Translations under genes and position numbers: made by a program
Notes under the pieces: model-generated
Database searches by the model: none
The model's input: only the letters and a program-made list of their open reading frames with translations
Told to the model about the DNA's origin: nothing
Shown: positions 9,113-17,789 of the stretch, piece by piece
Layout of the letters: the number at the start of each line of letters is the position of its first letter
Position numbering within the stretch: the stretch's first letter is position 1
Assembly (NCBI GenBank): GCA_019084485.1
Contig: JAHRFU010000104.1
Coordinates: 1 to 49,664, forward strand
Direction: 5' to 3'
DNA: 49,664 bases
Source: Desulforudis sp.
GTDB taxonomy: Bacteria > Bacillota > Desulfotomaculia > Desulfotomaculales > Desulforudaceae

Positions 9113-9850
9113 CTAATCCCGAGGCGCCGGTCGGCCCACCGTCGTCATATAAATCACCGTTTCGTCCGTCCCGTCTAGCCCCAGCAGCCCGTTCATTTCA
9201 TCGTCAAAAAACGCACCGATAGGGCAGGTGCCCAGGCCGAGGCTCACGGCCGCCAGAGCAAGGTTTTGCGCGATGTGACCAGCATCCAGGTAGATGTAAC
9301 GATAAGCCCGCTGGTGATACTCCCGCTTCACCCGCGGAACTACGGCCGACCAGATGAAGACGACGGCGGCCCGCTCCAACTTGGTCTGGCCCATAGCGGC
9401 TTCGACCATCATCCGCCCGCAGGGACCCGGTTTAATCTCGGCCAGTTGGTGCACGCCCACCCCGTAATGGTATATTCCCGAACGCAGCCCATCGACCCGA
9501 TTGGCCGCCAGGTAGGTCTCCACGGGATACAGAGCTCCGGCCGATGGTGTGCACCGGAAAGCATAGTCACCCTTAACAGCCGTGATCCCCTGGGTGGCCC
9601 ATAGTAACTGGGACAACTCAGCCAGAGACACCGGCTGCTCCTCGTAGCGGCGCACGGTGCGCCTCCGGCGAAATGACTCCCACAAGGACAGGCCACCATC
9701 CGTCAGCGGCTTAGGTAGTTCCACCTTAGGAACGTTATCGTACCGTTTGTACGTCTCCGGTTTACCCGTCGACCTAGACCCCTTAGACCGGATCGTGTGG
9801 CGGCTCTCCTTGGTCTCCCGCTGAAATAGGTCGCCGATACCCTGATCCAT
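9113..9850 (-). CDS. SagB/ThcOx-type nitroreductase-family oxidoreductase
   Basis: The 245-residue protein shows the FMN-dependent nitroreductase fold of the SagB type: SFRRRRTVRRYEEQPVSLAELSQLLWATQGIT, AFRCTPSAGALYPVETYL, YIYLDAGHIAQNLALAA and LGLGTCPIGAFFDDEM are all characteristic blocks. Relatives dehydrogenate azoline rings in peptide toxins, but many stand-alone homologues exist in anaerobes with unknown substrates. No precursor peptide, cyclodehydratase or YcaO gene is near, so a peptide-modification role is not supported here. Confidence 0.88.
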   Translation of the reverse strand: MDQGIGDLFQRETKESRHTIRSKGSRSTGKPETYKRYDNVPKVELPKPLTDGGLSLWESFRRRRTVRRYEEQPVSLAELSQLLWATQGITAVKGDYAFRCTPSAGALYPVETYLAANRVDGLRSGIYHYGVGVHQLAEIKPGPCGRMMVEAAMGQTKLERAAVVFIWSAVVPRVKREYHQRAYRYIYLDAGHIAQNLALAAVSLGLGTCPIGAFFDDEMNGLLGLDGTDETVIYMTTVGRPAPRD

Positions 9851-10025
9851 GACACCACATCCCAGAATTATTAGTTGTGTTCACCCTGCTATTTGAGTGT
9901 CGAAAGGGACGCATTCAATCTCACAATTGCGTCTTGCCGGTCGGACTTACGTCTCCTGGGAGTCTTCCCATCACAGGAACGGATAAGGTCCGAACTCCCC
10001 TACCTGACCCCCCGGTGCTGCACCG
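9851..10025. other. Gap with hairpins, no gene seen
   Basis: The 175 bases between the SagB-type gene and the GGDEF/HD-GYP gene hold a hairpin with arms GACGCA and TGCGTC (minus strand, around 9910-9935) and a short CGGTGC/GCACCG palindrome near the end of the downstream gene. They look like weak transcript-end or leader structures. I could not match them to a known riboswitch. Confidence 0.3.
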
Positions 10026-12740
10026 CTACTTCTTTTGATTTTCCGGGAGCCTGTTCCCAATCACCTGAACAAATACCTGTACCAGCCCAGGGTCGAATTG
10101 GACTCCGACGTATTTCGTTAGCTCTGCTATTGCTGCTTCAATCGACATCGCTTTTCGGTAGGGACGGTCACTGGTCATCGCATCATAAGCGTCAGCAATG
10201 GCGAGAATGCGGCACTCTAGAGGTATTTCGCGTTCCTTGAGGCCAAGCGGATAACCATTACCGTTCCACCACTCATGGTGTTTGAGAATCCAGTCGGCGA
10301 TTGGAACCAAATCGGGCGCGGACAGGGCAATTCGGTGGCCGATCTCAGAATGCCGCTGCATTTCCACACGCTCTTCAGGTGCAAGCAGCCCCGGCTTAAA
10401 GAGGATGCGGTCGGGAATCCCGACTTTGCCAATGTCATGAAATTGGGCAAGGAGACACAAGTCGCCCAGTTGCCGCTCGGACAAACCAACGGCCCGGCCC
10501 AACTCATAAGCCAACTGCTGAAGGCGGTCAGCGTGACCTTCAGTGATGAAGTCACGGGCTTCCAACATCTTCATCAGAGTGGAAACGATAGCGCTACGAG
10601 CACTCTGACTGCGATGCAGCTTCTCGCGATACATGTTATTGTCAGCCTGTCTATAGATCTCTCTTGGCGTGCCATCGCCCACGGCACCTCCGATCGACAG
10701 ACTTAAGGATCCATTCCAAGCTTCTGCATGGTGTCTTACGATGGCATCCCGAATTCGCTGAATAGCTCTTTCCACAGCCACCCGCTCCGTTTTCGGAAGT
10801 AGAACAGCGAACTCATCCCCTCCTATCCGGGCGATCGCATCACTCTGGCGAAAAGACTCCCTGAGGGAATCAGCGACCGCCAAAAGCAGCGCATCCCCCG
10901 CGTCGTGTCCCAGGGTGTCATTAATCAATTTAAGGCCGTCGACATCACAGACAATCACCCCCACAGGAACAAAGCGGTTTCCCTCCAAGCGATGCATCTC
11001 CTCTTCGAAGTAGGCACGGTTGTAAAGGCCGGTCAAGCCGTCACGGATGCTGAGCTGCCTTAATCGCTCTTCCATTTCCCGGCGTTCAGTCACATCGTAG
11101 AATTGCTCCACAACGACCAGCACTTCACCATTGTCGTCCAGGATCGGGTTGCTGCGGCAGTCCATGTACAGGCCTAACTCAGGAACAAACTTCTCTAACC
11201 GCTCGAGCTTCTTTGTCTTTAAAGCCGCTTCCGTAGCACAGGGCTGACACCTGTCCACCCGACCGATCAACTCATAGCATTTCTTCCCCTCGATCTGATC
11301 TGGATCTGCGTTAAAGAGTCGGTAGCCTGCCCGATTCAGCCTTATCACCCGGTGGTCTGAGTCTTGGATTGCAACCGCATCAGGAATAGCATCCAATACC
11401 CCCTCCAGCAGCGCTTTGGCCCGCCTTATTTCAGTCTCCGCCCATTTGCGGCTTAGGGCGTTCACGATGACCTCACCCACGATCCTGACAAATGCGATGC
11501 TTTCATCCGACCACGTTATCCCCCCTTGTACGGAGTTAAAACCGAGAAAGCCAATCAGCGTTTTCTTGCGGACCAACGGGACACAAATAAGTCCCCGAAT
11601 CCCCAGCGTCTGAAAAGTCCTCTTCTCTACTTCGGCTTCCAGAGGAAGGTCAGCGACACGCGGCACATGGACAACGTCAAGGCGCCTCATAGTCTCCCAA
11701 AACCACGGGAAGGAATCCACGGACAGATCCTGAAGGTCCTGGTTCTGCGGTTCAACCCCTTCGGCGCACCATTCGTATGCATTGTAAAACCGGTGATTGT
11801 CTTCCGATAGCAGAAACACGTAACTGCGATCAACGCCAGCAAATCTCCCGATTTCTCCAAGCGCCTTGTTGATGCCTGCATTGATATCCTCGGGGGCAAG
11901 GTTAATGAATTCTGTTGATATATGGGCAATGAACTCCTCGAGTTCAAGCCGGTACCGCAGCTCGTTTTCCACCCGCTTGCGCTCGCTGATGTCCACTGCC
12001 ATGCCGAAAACCTCAGCAACGCCGTTGCGATCTCTAACGGGAACCAGCGTCATCAAGACCCAGCGTCGGTCATCGGATGGGGTATGCACCATCCATTCCC
12101 GGGGCGAGCTTGAGCATCCGGACCGATGGATGTCGGTAATGGTGTTTTCGAACTCTCCTCTAGGTTCGATATAGGGCAAAAGCCATCTCGGGACTGACTG
12201 GCCTATTTGCCCGTTAATCCCAAGGATCCTTTCCGCCTCTGGGTTCCAGTTCACAAGAATCCCCTCTCGATCGAAGACGAAAAACGCAACCAAGGGATTC
12301 ATTTCCACACCGATCCGAAAACGCTCGTTGGCGCAGCGTACTTCCTCCTGCAAGCGGTAGGAATCCAGTACTTCGATCAACCGTCTAGAGAGTATGTCCA
12401 AGAGCCGGATCTCGTGACTGAAGAACCCCCCTCTTTTCTCCAGATAAAGCGTACCCAACTCAACGTTGCTGATTAGATTGTTAACGTAGGCCTCTGGACA
12501 GAACCGGTTTCGAAGGACATACTCATTACCGGCATCTGCCGAATGGCGGACGAATCCCCACATCTGCGATGACTGTATGCTGGCCCCGGCGTTCAGGATA
12601 AGAACAACACGGCGCACGCCAAAGAGACGGCTGGCCTTTTCTACCAACTCCTGGAACAGGCTTTCCTCCGAACCGGAAAAGTCCAGCGAGGAAATTTCAT
12701 ATAGAACAGAGAGTTCGGCTAAACCGTAATTTTGGTACAT
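10026..12740 (-). CDS. Multidomain c-di-GMP protein: GAF-PAS-GAF-PAS-GGDEF-HD-GYP
   Basis: A 904-residue soluble signalling protein. Order: a GAF-like domain (about 20-135), PAS (about 146-260), GAF (about 275-430), PAS (about 440-550), GGDEF (about 560-720) and HD-GYP (about 725-900). The cyclase site ARIGGDEFAVLL is intact and has the inhibitory-site motif RQSD five residues before GGDEF. The phosphodiesterase domain has HDIGKVGIPD and HHEWWNGNGYP. It may therefore both make and degrade c-di-GMP, controlled by its sensor domains. It starts one base after the stop of the FIST gene with a GGGAGG site, so the two form an operon and probably a pathway. Confidence 0.93.
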   Translation of the reverse strand: MYQNYGLAELSVLYEISSLDFSGSEESLFQELVEKASRLFGVRRVVLILNAGASIQSSQMWGFVRHSADAGNEYVLRNRFCPEAYVNNLISNVELGTLYLEKRGGFFSHEIRLLDILSRRLIEVLDSYRLQEEVRCANERFRIGVEMNPLVAFFVFDREGILVNWNPEAERILGINGQIGQSVPRWLLPYIEPRGEFENTITDIHRSGCSSSPREWMVHTPSDDRRWVLMTLVPVRDRNGVAEVFGMAVDISERKRVENELRYRLELEEFIAHISTEFINLAPEDINAGINKALGEIGRFAGVDRSYVFLLSEDNHRFYNAYEWCAEGVEPQNQDLQDLSVDSFPWFWETMRRLDVVHVPRVADLPLEAEVEKRTFQTLGIRGLICVPLVRKKTLIGFLGFNSVQGGITWSDESIAFVRIVGEVIVNALSRKWAETEIRRAKALLEGVLDAIPDAVAIQDSDHRVIRLNRAGYRLFNADPDQIEGKKCYELIGRVDRCQPCATEAALKTKKLERLEKFVPELGLYMDCRSNPILDDNGEVLVVVEQFYDVTERREMEERLRQLSIRDGLTGLYNRAYFEEEMHRLEGNRFVPVGVIVCDVDGLKLINDTLGHDAGDALLLAVADSLRESFRQSDAIARIGGDEFAVLLPKTERVAVERAIQRIRDAIVRHHAEAWNGSLSLSIGGAVGDGTPREIYRQADNNMYREKLHRSQSARSAIVSTLMKMLEARDFITEGHADRLQQLAYELGRAVGLSERQLGDLCLLAQFHDIGKVGIPDRILFKPGLLAPEERVEMQRHSEIGHRIALSAPDLVPIADWILKHHEWWNGNGYPLGLKEREIPLECRILAIADAYDAMTSDRPYRKAMSIEAAIAELTKYVGVQFDPGLVQVFVQVIGNRLPENQKK

Positions 12741-12741
12741 T

Positions 12742-13869
12742 TTATTGGCCTCCCACCGCCACCACTAGGGTTTTGTTGTGAAACAAAGGCACATCATTGT
12801 AGGCAGCCACCTCCCCAAAAGTAAGCAAGCCCACCAACGGCAAAGACGCCCCCCCCGCACTGCGCAGCACTGCCACTTCGTCGTGATTCTGCCCCAGGAT
12901 AAAACGGGAAACACAGTTAAAAACCAGCATAAATCTTGGTACTTTGGCTTTCTCCATGCCTTGACTACACACTTCGCGGCCCAAGGCGCCAAGTGCCTCT
13001 ACTTCTGCGCTCATTAAGTACGCCACAGCTCTGGGAGGGACTTCCGTAACCAATTCCAAAGAACCCATTGGGCCTACCCTTAGTGGATCACGAATGATGA
13101 ACCGGCCGGAGGCGTCGATTATCCCCAGCGGATGGTGCATGCCATACTCAGCAAAATCCTCCTGTGTGATACCACCCAGTCTTTCCGAGTAAACCTCGAA
13201 AGCCGGTCGCTCGTCGAATTCATAGACGGTTTTGCCGTTTGCTCTAGTAATAATCAACGGAGACCCGATTGGTTTCCAGCCGTGTCCAATGCCGATGCCG
13301 AATGATACACCGGAAACCAGCGCGGCCGCCACCGCACCACTGGCCACTCCGTCCTCGGTGAATTGGAATGTCCGGCGAAACCTAAGATTGTCCCCTGTGC
13401 CTCCACCTACGTACTGGAAGTCCGGCCCCATTACACCGTACAACCCTCTAAGCATTCGGGAGATATTGCCTGCTAAACCATCCGGAAATACGAACACTGT
13501 GCCGGAAGACGGTGCCCCGCCGGCCAACAATTCCTCACCCAGGTACTCTCCGGTCTTCTCCGGCGCCTCAGGCGAGAACCTGACCTGCGCCGTAACGGCA
13601 GAAATCTGTTTTCCAGCTAGCACCAGCATCCCCACACCATTTTCGTGGATTCCTTCCGGCGTCACTATCCCCGCTCCACACGCACCAACCAAAGGTGAAC
13701 CGCCTAGCTCGGCACGAACACCCTTGAGGACTGCCTCCTGGTCATATCCATCCGTAGTAAAGAGAAAAGCTACCGCCGGTCGCTCCAAGCCTTGTAGGGC
13801 TTGGTGCGCTACCCGCTTGGCGGCTTCCAGTGACTGCGGATTACGACTGAACCCAACTCCAACCTTCAT
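12742..13869 (-). CDS. FIST N/FIST C sensor protein
   Basis: A 375-residue FIST protein. The N-terminal FIST domain runs from about residue 25 with AFLFTTDGYDQEAVLKGV and GGSPLVGACGAGI; the FIST C domain includes YEFDERPAFEVY, HPLGIID and LVFNCVSRFILG. FIST domains are thought to bind small ligands such as amino acids and are commonly encoded beside chemotaxis or GGDEF proteins. The ATG at 13869 has AAGGGG nine bases before it; an ATG three codons earlier touches that site and is less likely. It is translated just ahead of the GGDEF/HD-GYP protein, which suggests ligand input into c-di-GMP control. Confidence 0.88.
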   Translation of the reverse strand: MKVGVGFSRNPQSLEAAKRVAHQALQGLERPAVAFLFTTDGYDQEAVLKGVRAELGGSPLVGACGAGIVTPEGIHENGVGMLVLAGKQISAVTAQVRFSPEAPEKTGEYLGEELLAGGAPSSGTVFVFPDGLAGNISRMLRGLYGVMGPDFQYVGGGTGDNLRFRRTFQFTEDGVASGAVAAALVSGVSFGIGIGHGWKPIGSPLIITRANGKTVYEFDERPAFEVYSERLGGITQEDFAEYGMHHPLGIIDASGRFIIRDPLRVGPMGSLELVTEVPPRAVAYLMSAEVEALGALGREVCSQGMEKAKVPRFMLVFNCVSRFILGQNHDEVAVLRSAGGASLPLVGLLTFGEVAAYNDVPLFHNKTLVVAVGGQ

Positions 13870-14210
13870 GACTGTCATCCCCTTGCGTGGTTATGCTTTT
13901 TCGCCCGTTCGGCCTTATGGCCCGTGCAGCCACAGTGTCACAAAACCCGTTACTGATCACCTTAACCGCTGGATCAACAATTTGCAGTTATCCTAAAACC
14001 TCGACATTGCTCATGCCTGGCATCTCGCAGAAACATGCTAATTTTCGCCATACTCCTACAAGATTCCTCTCTTCAAAGAAAGGCAAATCAATAGCGTAAC
14101 GATTGTTCCTATTTCCAGCCTCAAGTTAACTGGTTAAAACATACTTGCCGGACTGCAAGAAGATACAGTAGATAGGATGTAAGGTGTGAAATAATGAATA
14201 GTTGGAACGG
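13870..14210. other. Intergenic region upstream of the FIST gene, no gene seen
   Basis: About 340 bases separate the FIST start from the rnpB terminator. A GGCC-TTAT-GGCC hairpin lies at 13911-13922, within the presumed leader of the FIST transcript. I looked for a GEMM-type c-di-GMP riboswitch on the minus strand and did not find its conserved blocks. No coding frame here looks real. Confidence 0.4.
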
Positions 14211-14254
14211 CAAAAAACACGCCAAACCACGGGTTACACCGTAGTTTGGCGTGT
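14211..14254 (-). terminator. rnpB intrinsic terminator
   Basis: On the minus strand a long stem (ACACGCCAAACTACGG pairing with CCGTGGTTTGGCGTGT, one G-T or mismatch position) with a 6-base loop is followed by TTTTTTG. It starts three bases after the last paired base of RNase P RNA, a textbook intrinsic terminator. Confidence 0.93.
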
Positions 14255-14256
14255 GC

Positions 14257-14659
14257 GAGTAAGCCTATAAGCCGGGTTCTGTCGTAAACGGTCATCTGTC
14301 TGGGACGCCGGTTGCCCGGCGCCTCTAGCGACCAACCCGGGAACAGAGCGGGCCGCTCCATCGTTCCCCTATTAGGTCTTGCTCCAGGTGGGGTTTACCT
14401 AGCCGGCCAGTTACCTGACCGCTGGTGCGCTCTTACCGCACCGTTCCACCCTTACCCCCTGAGAAGTGAAAGCTAAGAGTTGGCGGTATGTGTGTCTACA
14501 CACACTTCCAATCTCCCACTTCTCACTTCCCAAAAGGCGGTACACATTTCTGTGGCACTATCCTTGGGGTCGCCCCCACCGGGTATTACCCGGCACCCTG
14601 CCCTATGGAGCCCGGACTTTCCTCAGACACTTGCGTGTCCGCGACCATCCAGCTTACTC
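14257..14659 (-). ncRNA. rnpB: RNase P RNA, bacterial type A layout
   Basis: Catalytic RNA that matures tRNA 5' ends. Read on the minus strand it begins GAGTAAGC and ends GCTTACTC, which pair as P1. Conserved blocks appear in order: GAGGAAAGTCCGGGCTCC, ACAGAAATGTGTACCGCC, AAGGGTGGAACGGTGCGGTA, GTAAACCCCACCTGGAGC and AGAACCCGGCTTAT. The segment at 14461-14524 forms an extended P12-type hairpin with arms GAGAAGTG and CACTTCTC. A sigma-A-like promoter lies just upstream and a strong terminator just downstream. Length is about 403 nt. The exact 5' and 3' ends are set by P1 pairing and may be off by a few bases. Confidence 0.95.
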
Positions 14660-14668
14660 ACTTTTTAC

Positions 14669-14697
14669 ATGATACCAGCAATATCGGCAATAATCAA
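14669..14697 (-). promoter_or_regulatory. rnpB promoter
   Basis: Minus-strand TTGATT (14692-14697) and TATCAT (14669-14674) are separated by 17 bases. Transcription would start about 7-10 bases later, matching the RNase P RNA 5' end at 14659. Confidence 0.65.
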
Positions 14698-14729
14698 TGG
14701 AAAACGCCGACAATACCTCCATATGCCGT

Positions 14730-15521
14730 CTAGCGGAACACAAACGGATCGCTGTCCGTACGGGAGACGGAAAGCTTCACATCCAGTTTCGCTTTCGTGA
14801 TCCGCTCCCTGAGGTATTCCGCCAACGGATCAAGGATCACTCGTTCCGAGGCGAAATGACCGGGATCGATGAAGTTCATCCCTGCGTTCAGGATTTCCTG
14901 GGCCGTGTGATACTTCAAATCACCGGTAACATACACGTCTGCTCCGGCAAAGGCGGCCTTGGACCAGAGGTCACCGCCGGAACCGCCGCAGATCGCCACC
15001 TTGCTGACTCTCCTGCTAAGCGGACCGCCCGCCCGGCTGCCCGGTATCCCGAGCGCCACCTTCACCATCCCGATGAACTGCGCAAAAGTCACCGCCTCCG
15101 GTAAGCGACCGACCCGTCCGAAGCCTTCCAGCTCTGGACTCAGAGGCCCAATCTCGACTAGCCCAAGCCGTTGCGCGAGAGCAGTATTGACCCCGTTTTC
15201 CGCGGCATCCAGGTTGGTGTGGGCACTGTACACCCCGATATCGGATCGGATCAGACCGGAGACGATCCGACCCAATGGCAGGTCGAAGCGGATACTCCGC
15301 ATGGGTTTGTAGATCAGCGGGTGATGGCTGATGATTAGTTGGGCGGCGAGTTCAGCCGCTTCAGCCACCGTCTGTTCACCGACGTCCAAGGCCAGGAGTA
15401 CGTGATCCACGGGACGGCCCGGGTCACCAACCTGCCAGCCGGTATTGTCCCCTTCCATGGCTAGGGACTTAGGTGCCATCTCTTCAATGAATGTAATGAT
15501 GGTCTGACATTTCACAAGCAT
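14730..15521 (-). CDS. Nif3-like dinuclear metal centre protein
   Basis: A 263-residue Nif3/YqfO-family protein of the short type, lacking the PII-like inserted domain of the longer Bacillus form. Metal-binding blocks include DNTGWQVGDP, ISHHPLIYKP, YSAHTNLDAAENGVN and, near the end, DPGHFASE. The biochemical role is uncertain; the family is linked to GTP cyclohydrolase I-like folds. It overlaps the end of trmK by 10 bases and has its own AAGGAG site inside that gene, so the two are translationally linked, as in many Firmicutes. Confidence 0.93.
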   Translation of the reverse strand: MLVKCQTIITFIEEMAPKSLAMEGDNTGWQVGDPGRPVDHVLLALDVGEQTVAEAAELAAQLIISHHPLIYKPMRSIRFDLPLGRIVSGLIRSDIGVYSAHTNLDAAENGVNTALAQRLGLVEIGPLSPELEGFGRVGRLPEAVTFAQFIGMVKVALGIPGSRAGGPLSRRVSKVAICGGSGGDLWSKAAFAGADVYVTGDLKYHTAQEILNAGMNFIDPGHFASERVILDPLAEYLRERITKAKLDVKLSVSRTDSDPFVFR

Positions 15522-16246
15522 TTCATCATCTCCTTCAGACTGTGCAACCGTGCTTCAATCTCGGCCCGCTTACAAGGGTCGCAGGCACTGGCACGGACTA
15601 TTCCTTCGTACATTCGTTCATACTTTTGTATTAATTCGGCCAGGTGGTTAGCCAACAGCGGATGGCGATTCTCCCACAATAGCGGTCCCACTTCCAGTAG
15701 AATTTCATCAGGCGTTACCGCTTCTCTCTGGCCCGGTTTCGCAGCAATTATCTCGTAAAGCCGGCCACTCTCATCTACCAGTTCCTCGCCTACCGGCGGC
15801 CAACCGTGGCCGTACAGCCACTCCCGTAGTGCCGCACCGCGGTTCATTGGTTGCAGAACCAGGCTCCGGACACCGATCAAAACGCCCTGTGGCGCACGTT
15901 CCAGGACATTAGCAATGGTTTGACCGCCCATCCCCGCAATCACCACTGCGTTTACTTCACCGGGGGCAATCGGTTCCAAACCGTCGCCTTCCCGCACGTC
16001 AATATATCTCTCTAGGCCGGACTTGCTCACCGCCCGAAGGGCCGCCTGAAGCGGGCCGGGGGCCTTCTCCACTCCGATTACCTGCGGACATATACCTTTT
16101 TGCACCAAATACAAAGGTAGGAGCGCGTGGTCGGTCCCGATGTCCGCCAGGCGGCTATCCGACGGAACCAGTCCCGCAATCTTCCTTAGTCTCGCACCGA
16201 GCACACCGGTCAACTCCAAAGGACAAGCTTTTCGACTCGCCCACAT
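15512..16246 (-). CDS. trmK: tRNA (adenine(22)-N1)-methyltransferase TrmK
   Basis: A class I SAM-dependent methyltransferase that methylates A22 in the tRNA D-arm region of Gram-positive bacteria. The SAM site is in LADIGTDHALLPLYLVQ; other family blocks are VREGDGLEPI, VIAGMGGQTIANVLE and LVLQPMNRGAALREWL. The frame is open up to 16348, but the family starts close to the LTGVLGARL segment, so I take the ATG at 16246 (244 residues); its ribosome-binding site is poor, and a GTG at 16264 is an alternative. It precedes nif3, the usual Firmicutes arrangement. Confidence 0.92.
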   Translation of the reverse strand: MWASRKACPLELTGVLGARLRKIAGLVPSDSRLADIGTDHALLPLYLVQKGICPQVIGVEKAPGPLQAALRAVSKSGLERYIDVREGDGLEPIAPGEVNAVVIAGMGGQTIANVLERAPQGVLIGVRSLVLQPMNRGAALREWLYGHGWPPVGEELVDESGRLYEIIAAKPGQREAVTPDEILLEVGPLLWENRHPLLANHLAELIQKYERMYEGIVRASACDPCKRAEIEARLHSLKEMMKCL

Positions 16247-16372
16247 CCTGCCATTATTATACACAATCTGCACCCATAAAAATGGCCGGACTGAAGATAC
16301 CTGCCTACCCGCCGGATCATCAGAGCTTAGCACAACTTCCGGAACCAATGCTCCACCGAGAAATCATGATCT

Positions 16373-16497
16373 ACCGTAAGCTGCGTCCCTAAAACGTCCG
16401 GCTAGGATGGCAATCAAGACCAATTGCAGCACGACTCCTAGCGGTTGCGTACCTGGACCGTAACATCCGTCTTCATCGCCGAAATTAAGCGGCTCAT
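16373..16497 (-). pseudogene. Remnant of ABC-2 permease of the decayed drug exporter
   Basis: In a different frame from the ATPase remnant, a start at 16497 gives MSRLISAMKTDVTVQVRNR and then a stop. This is the typical N-terminus of ABC-2 permeases paired with such ATPases. A further stretch reading VVLQLVLIAILAGRFRDAAY just downstream could be the C-terminal end of the same permease in another frame. The membrane part between them is gone, so most of the gene has been deleted. Confidence 0.6.
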
Positions 16498-17071
16498 TTC
16501 GATAACTCCTGTCCGGTAACTTTGATATATTGCGGGCGTTCACTGGATCGAGGCCGCTGGTCGGTTCGTCCAGAAAGAGCAACCTCGGCTGATACAGCAG
16601 GCTACGGGCCACGTTCAGCCGGATTTTCATGCTTTTGCTGAATTTGGCCACCCGCTTATCCGCGTCGTCCGCAAGGCCTACCGACGTCAATATCTCCATC
16701 GGGTCAGGGATCGGTCCCAGCCCCTGGTAGAGCGATCGGAAATAGGACAGGTTCTCACGGGCCGTAAGCTTCAGGTAGTGATTGGGGAGTTCGAATGAGA
16801 CCCCGATCTGCTCGTAGAAAGCATTATCTCACGCACTAAGCTCCCGCCCCAGCACTGTGATGCTACCCTGGTAGTTCTTCAGCAGGCCAATGAGAATCTT
16901 CTGCGTAGTGGACTTGCCCGCACCGGATGGGCCGAGGAAACCGAAGATCTCCTGATCCTCAATAGTGAAGTTGAGGCCGTGCAATACCTTTTGATGTGCC
17001 CCAGGATAGGTATAGTGCAGATCGCGGACATCGATCACCTTGTTCACCTCATCCTTCATATTCTCCCGCAT
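16498..17071 (-). pseudogene. Decayed ABC-2 type drug exporter ATP-binding protein
   Basis: The frame starts MRENMKDEVNKVIDV and has Walker A in FLGPSGAGKSTTQK. A single in-frame TGA at 16829-16831 then interrupts it where relatives have Trp. Reading through that stop, the same frame continues with DNAFYEQIGVSFELPNHYL and LTARENLSYF, then a mutated signature FSKSMKIRLNVARSLL, Walker B LLFLDEPTSGLDPVNARN, and then loses family resemblance. So the ATPase has at least one nonsense change and a damaged or deleted C-terminus. A TetR-family gene upstream is its likely former regulator. Confidence 0.85.
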
Positions 17072-17120
17072 TAGATAAAACTGTGCGTGTGGGGGCGTAA
17101 TGCTGCGATCCTCTGCAGCC

Positions 17121-17777
17121 CTACAACCACTTCAGGTCTTGTAAACCGTTCTTTAGGAAGGCCACCAACTGCTCCATATCCCGGTAGATTCGATCCCGGT
17201 CGATGCCGTCCTGACCGGTCGACTCGGGGAATATCTGCCGGAAGTTAATCATCACAAACTTGAAGACCCGAGCGATGAAGTCACGGTCCAGATCGTCCCG
17301 CAGTTCCCCGGATGCTATCGCTTGATCCACCATGGCCCGCATGTAGTTCTCAAGTTCCACACCCATGCCGGCCATAAACTTACTGTAGAGGGCTGAGTCC
17401 TTGATTCTCTCCAGGTTCTCGCCGATCAGCTGGTATCGCGGGTTGTCCAGAGCAAAGGACACTCCCAGTTTGAACCGAACTTCGAAGGATTGAAAGAAGC
17501 TCATTTGGTGCAGTGGTTTGTTCAGTCCAGCCAAACCTTTTGCCATGAACTCCTTTTTCTTCTCCCCGATCACACCAAGGATGTACAGGTAAAGGTCCTC
17601 CTTGTTGTGAAAGTAATGATACATGCTGCCTTTGGAGATACCGGCGTTTTGAATGATTCGATTAAGTGAAGCACTGAAGAAATCTTGTTTCGCAAATTCA
17701 TCCATCGCAGCCTCTACAATGGGTTCTTTTTCGGCATCTGGAAGATTAAGAAAACCCTGTTTGGTCAAAATCGTCAC
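17121..17777 (-). CDS. TetR/AcrR family transcriptional regulator
   Basis: A 218-residue repressor-type protein. The N-terminal HTH is seen in EAAMDEFAKQDFFSASLNRI followed by NAGISKGSMYHYFHNKEDLY, the classical TetR recognition pattern. The rest is a helical ligand-binding domain without recognised ligand. The start is uncertain: GTG at 17777 or a TTG three codons later. It lies 12 bases after a small membrane-protein gene, and both follow a promoter with a 23-bp inverted repeat, probably its own operator. The exporter genes just downstream that it likely controlled are broken. Confidence 0.92.
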   Translation of the reverse strand: MTILTKQGFLNLPDAEKEPIVEAAMDEFAKQDFFSASLNRIIQNAGISKGSMYHYFHNKEDLYLYILGVIGEKKKEFMAKGLAGLNKPLHQMSFFQSFEVRFKLGVSFALDNPRYQLIGENLERIKDSALYSKFMAGMGVELENYMRAMVDQAIASGELRDDLDRDFIARVFKFVMINFRQIFPESTGQDGIDRDRIYRDMEQLVAFLKNGLQDLKWL

Positions 17778-17789
17778 CCCATTTCATGT

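Noticed and set aside
9113-9850. Azoline peptide toxin cluster around the SagB-type gene
   Set aside because: No YcaO, cyclodehydratase, precursor peptide or exporter is next to it; the neighbours are an unrelated carrier and a signalling gene.
13870-14210. c-di-GMP (GEMM) riboswitch before the FIST gene
   Set aside because: A hairpin with GGCC arms is present but the conserved GEMM blocks are not in the required order.
16829-16831. TGA as a selenocysteine codon in the ABC ATPase
   Set aside because: Relatives have Trp, not Cys, at this place, no SECIS-like hairpin is seen after it, and the gene has other damage. A nonsense mutation is simpler even though yedF hints at selenium use.
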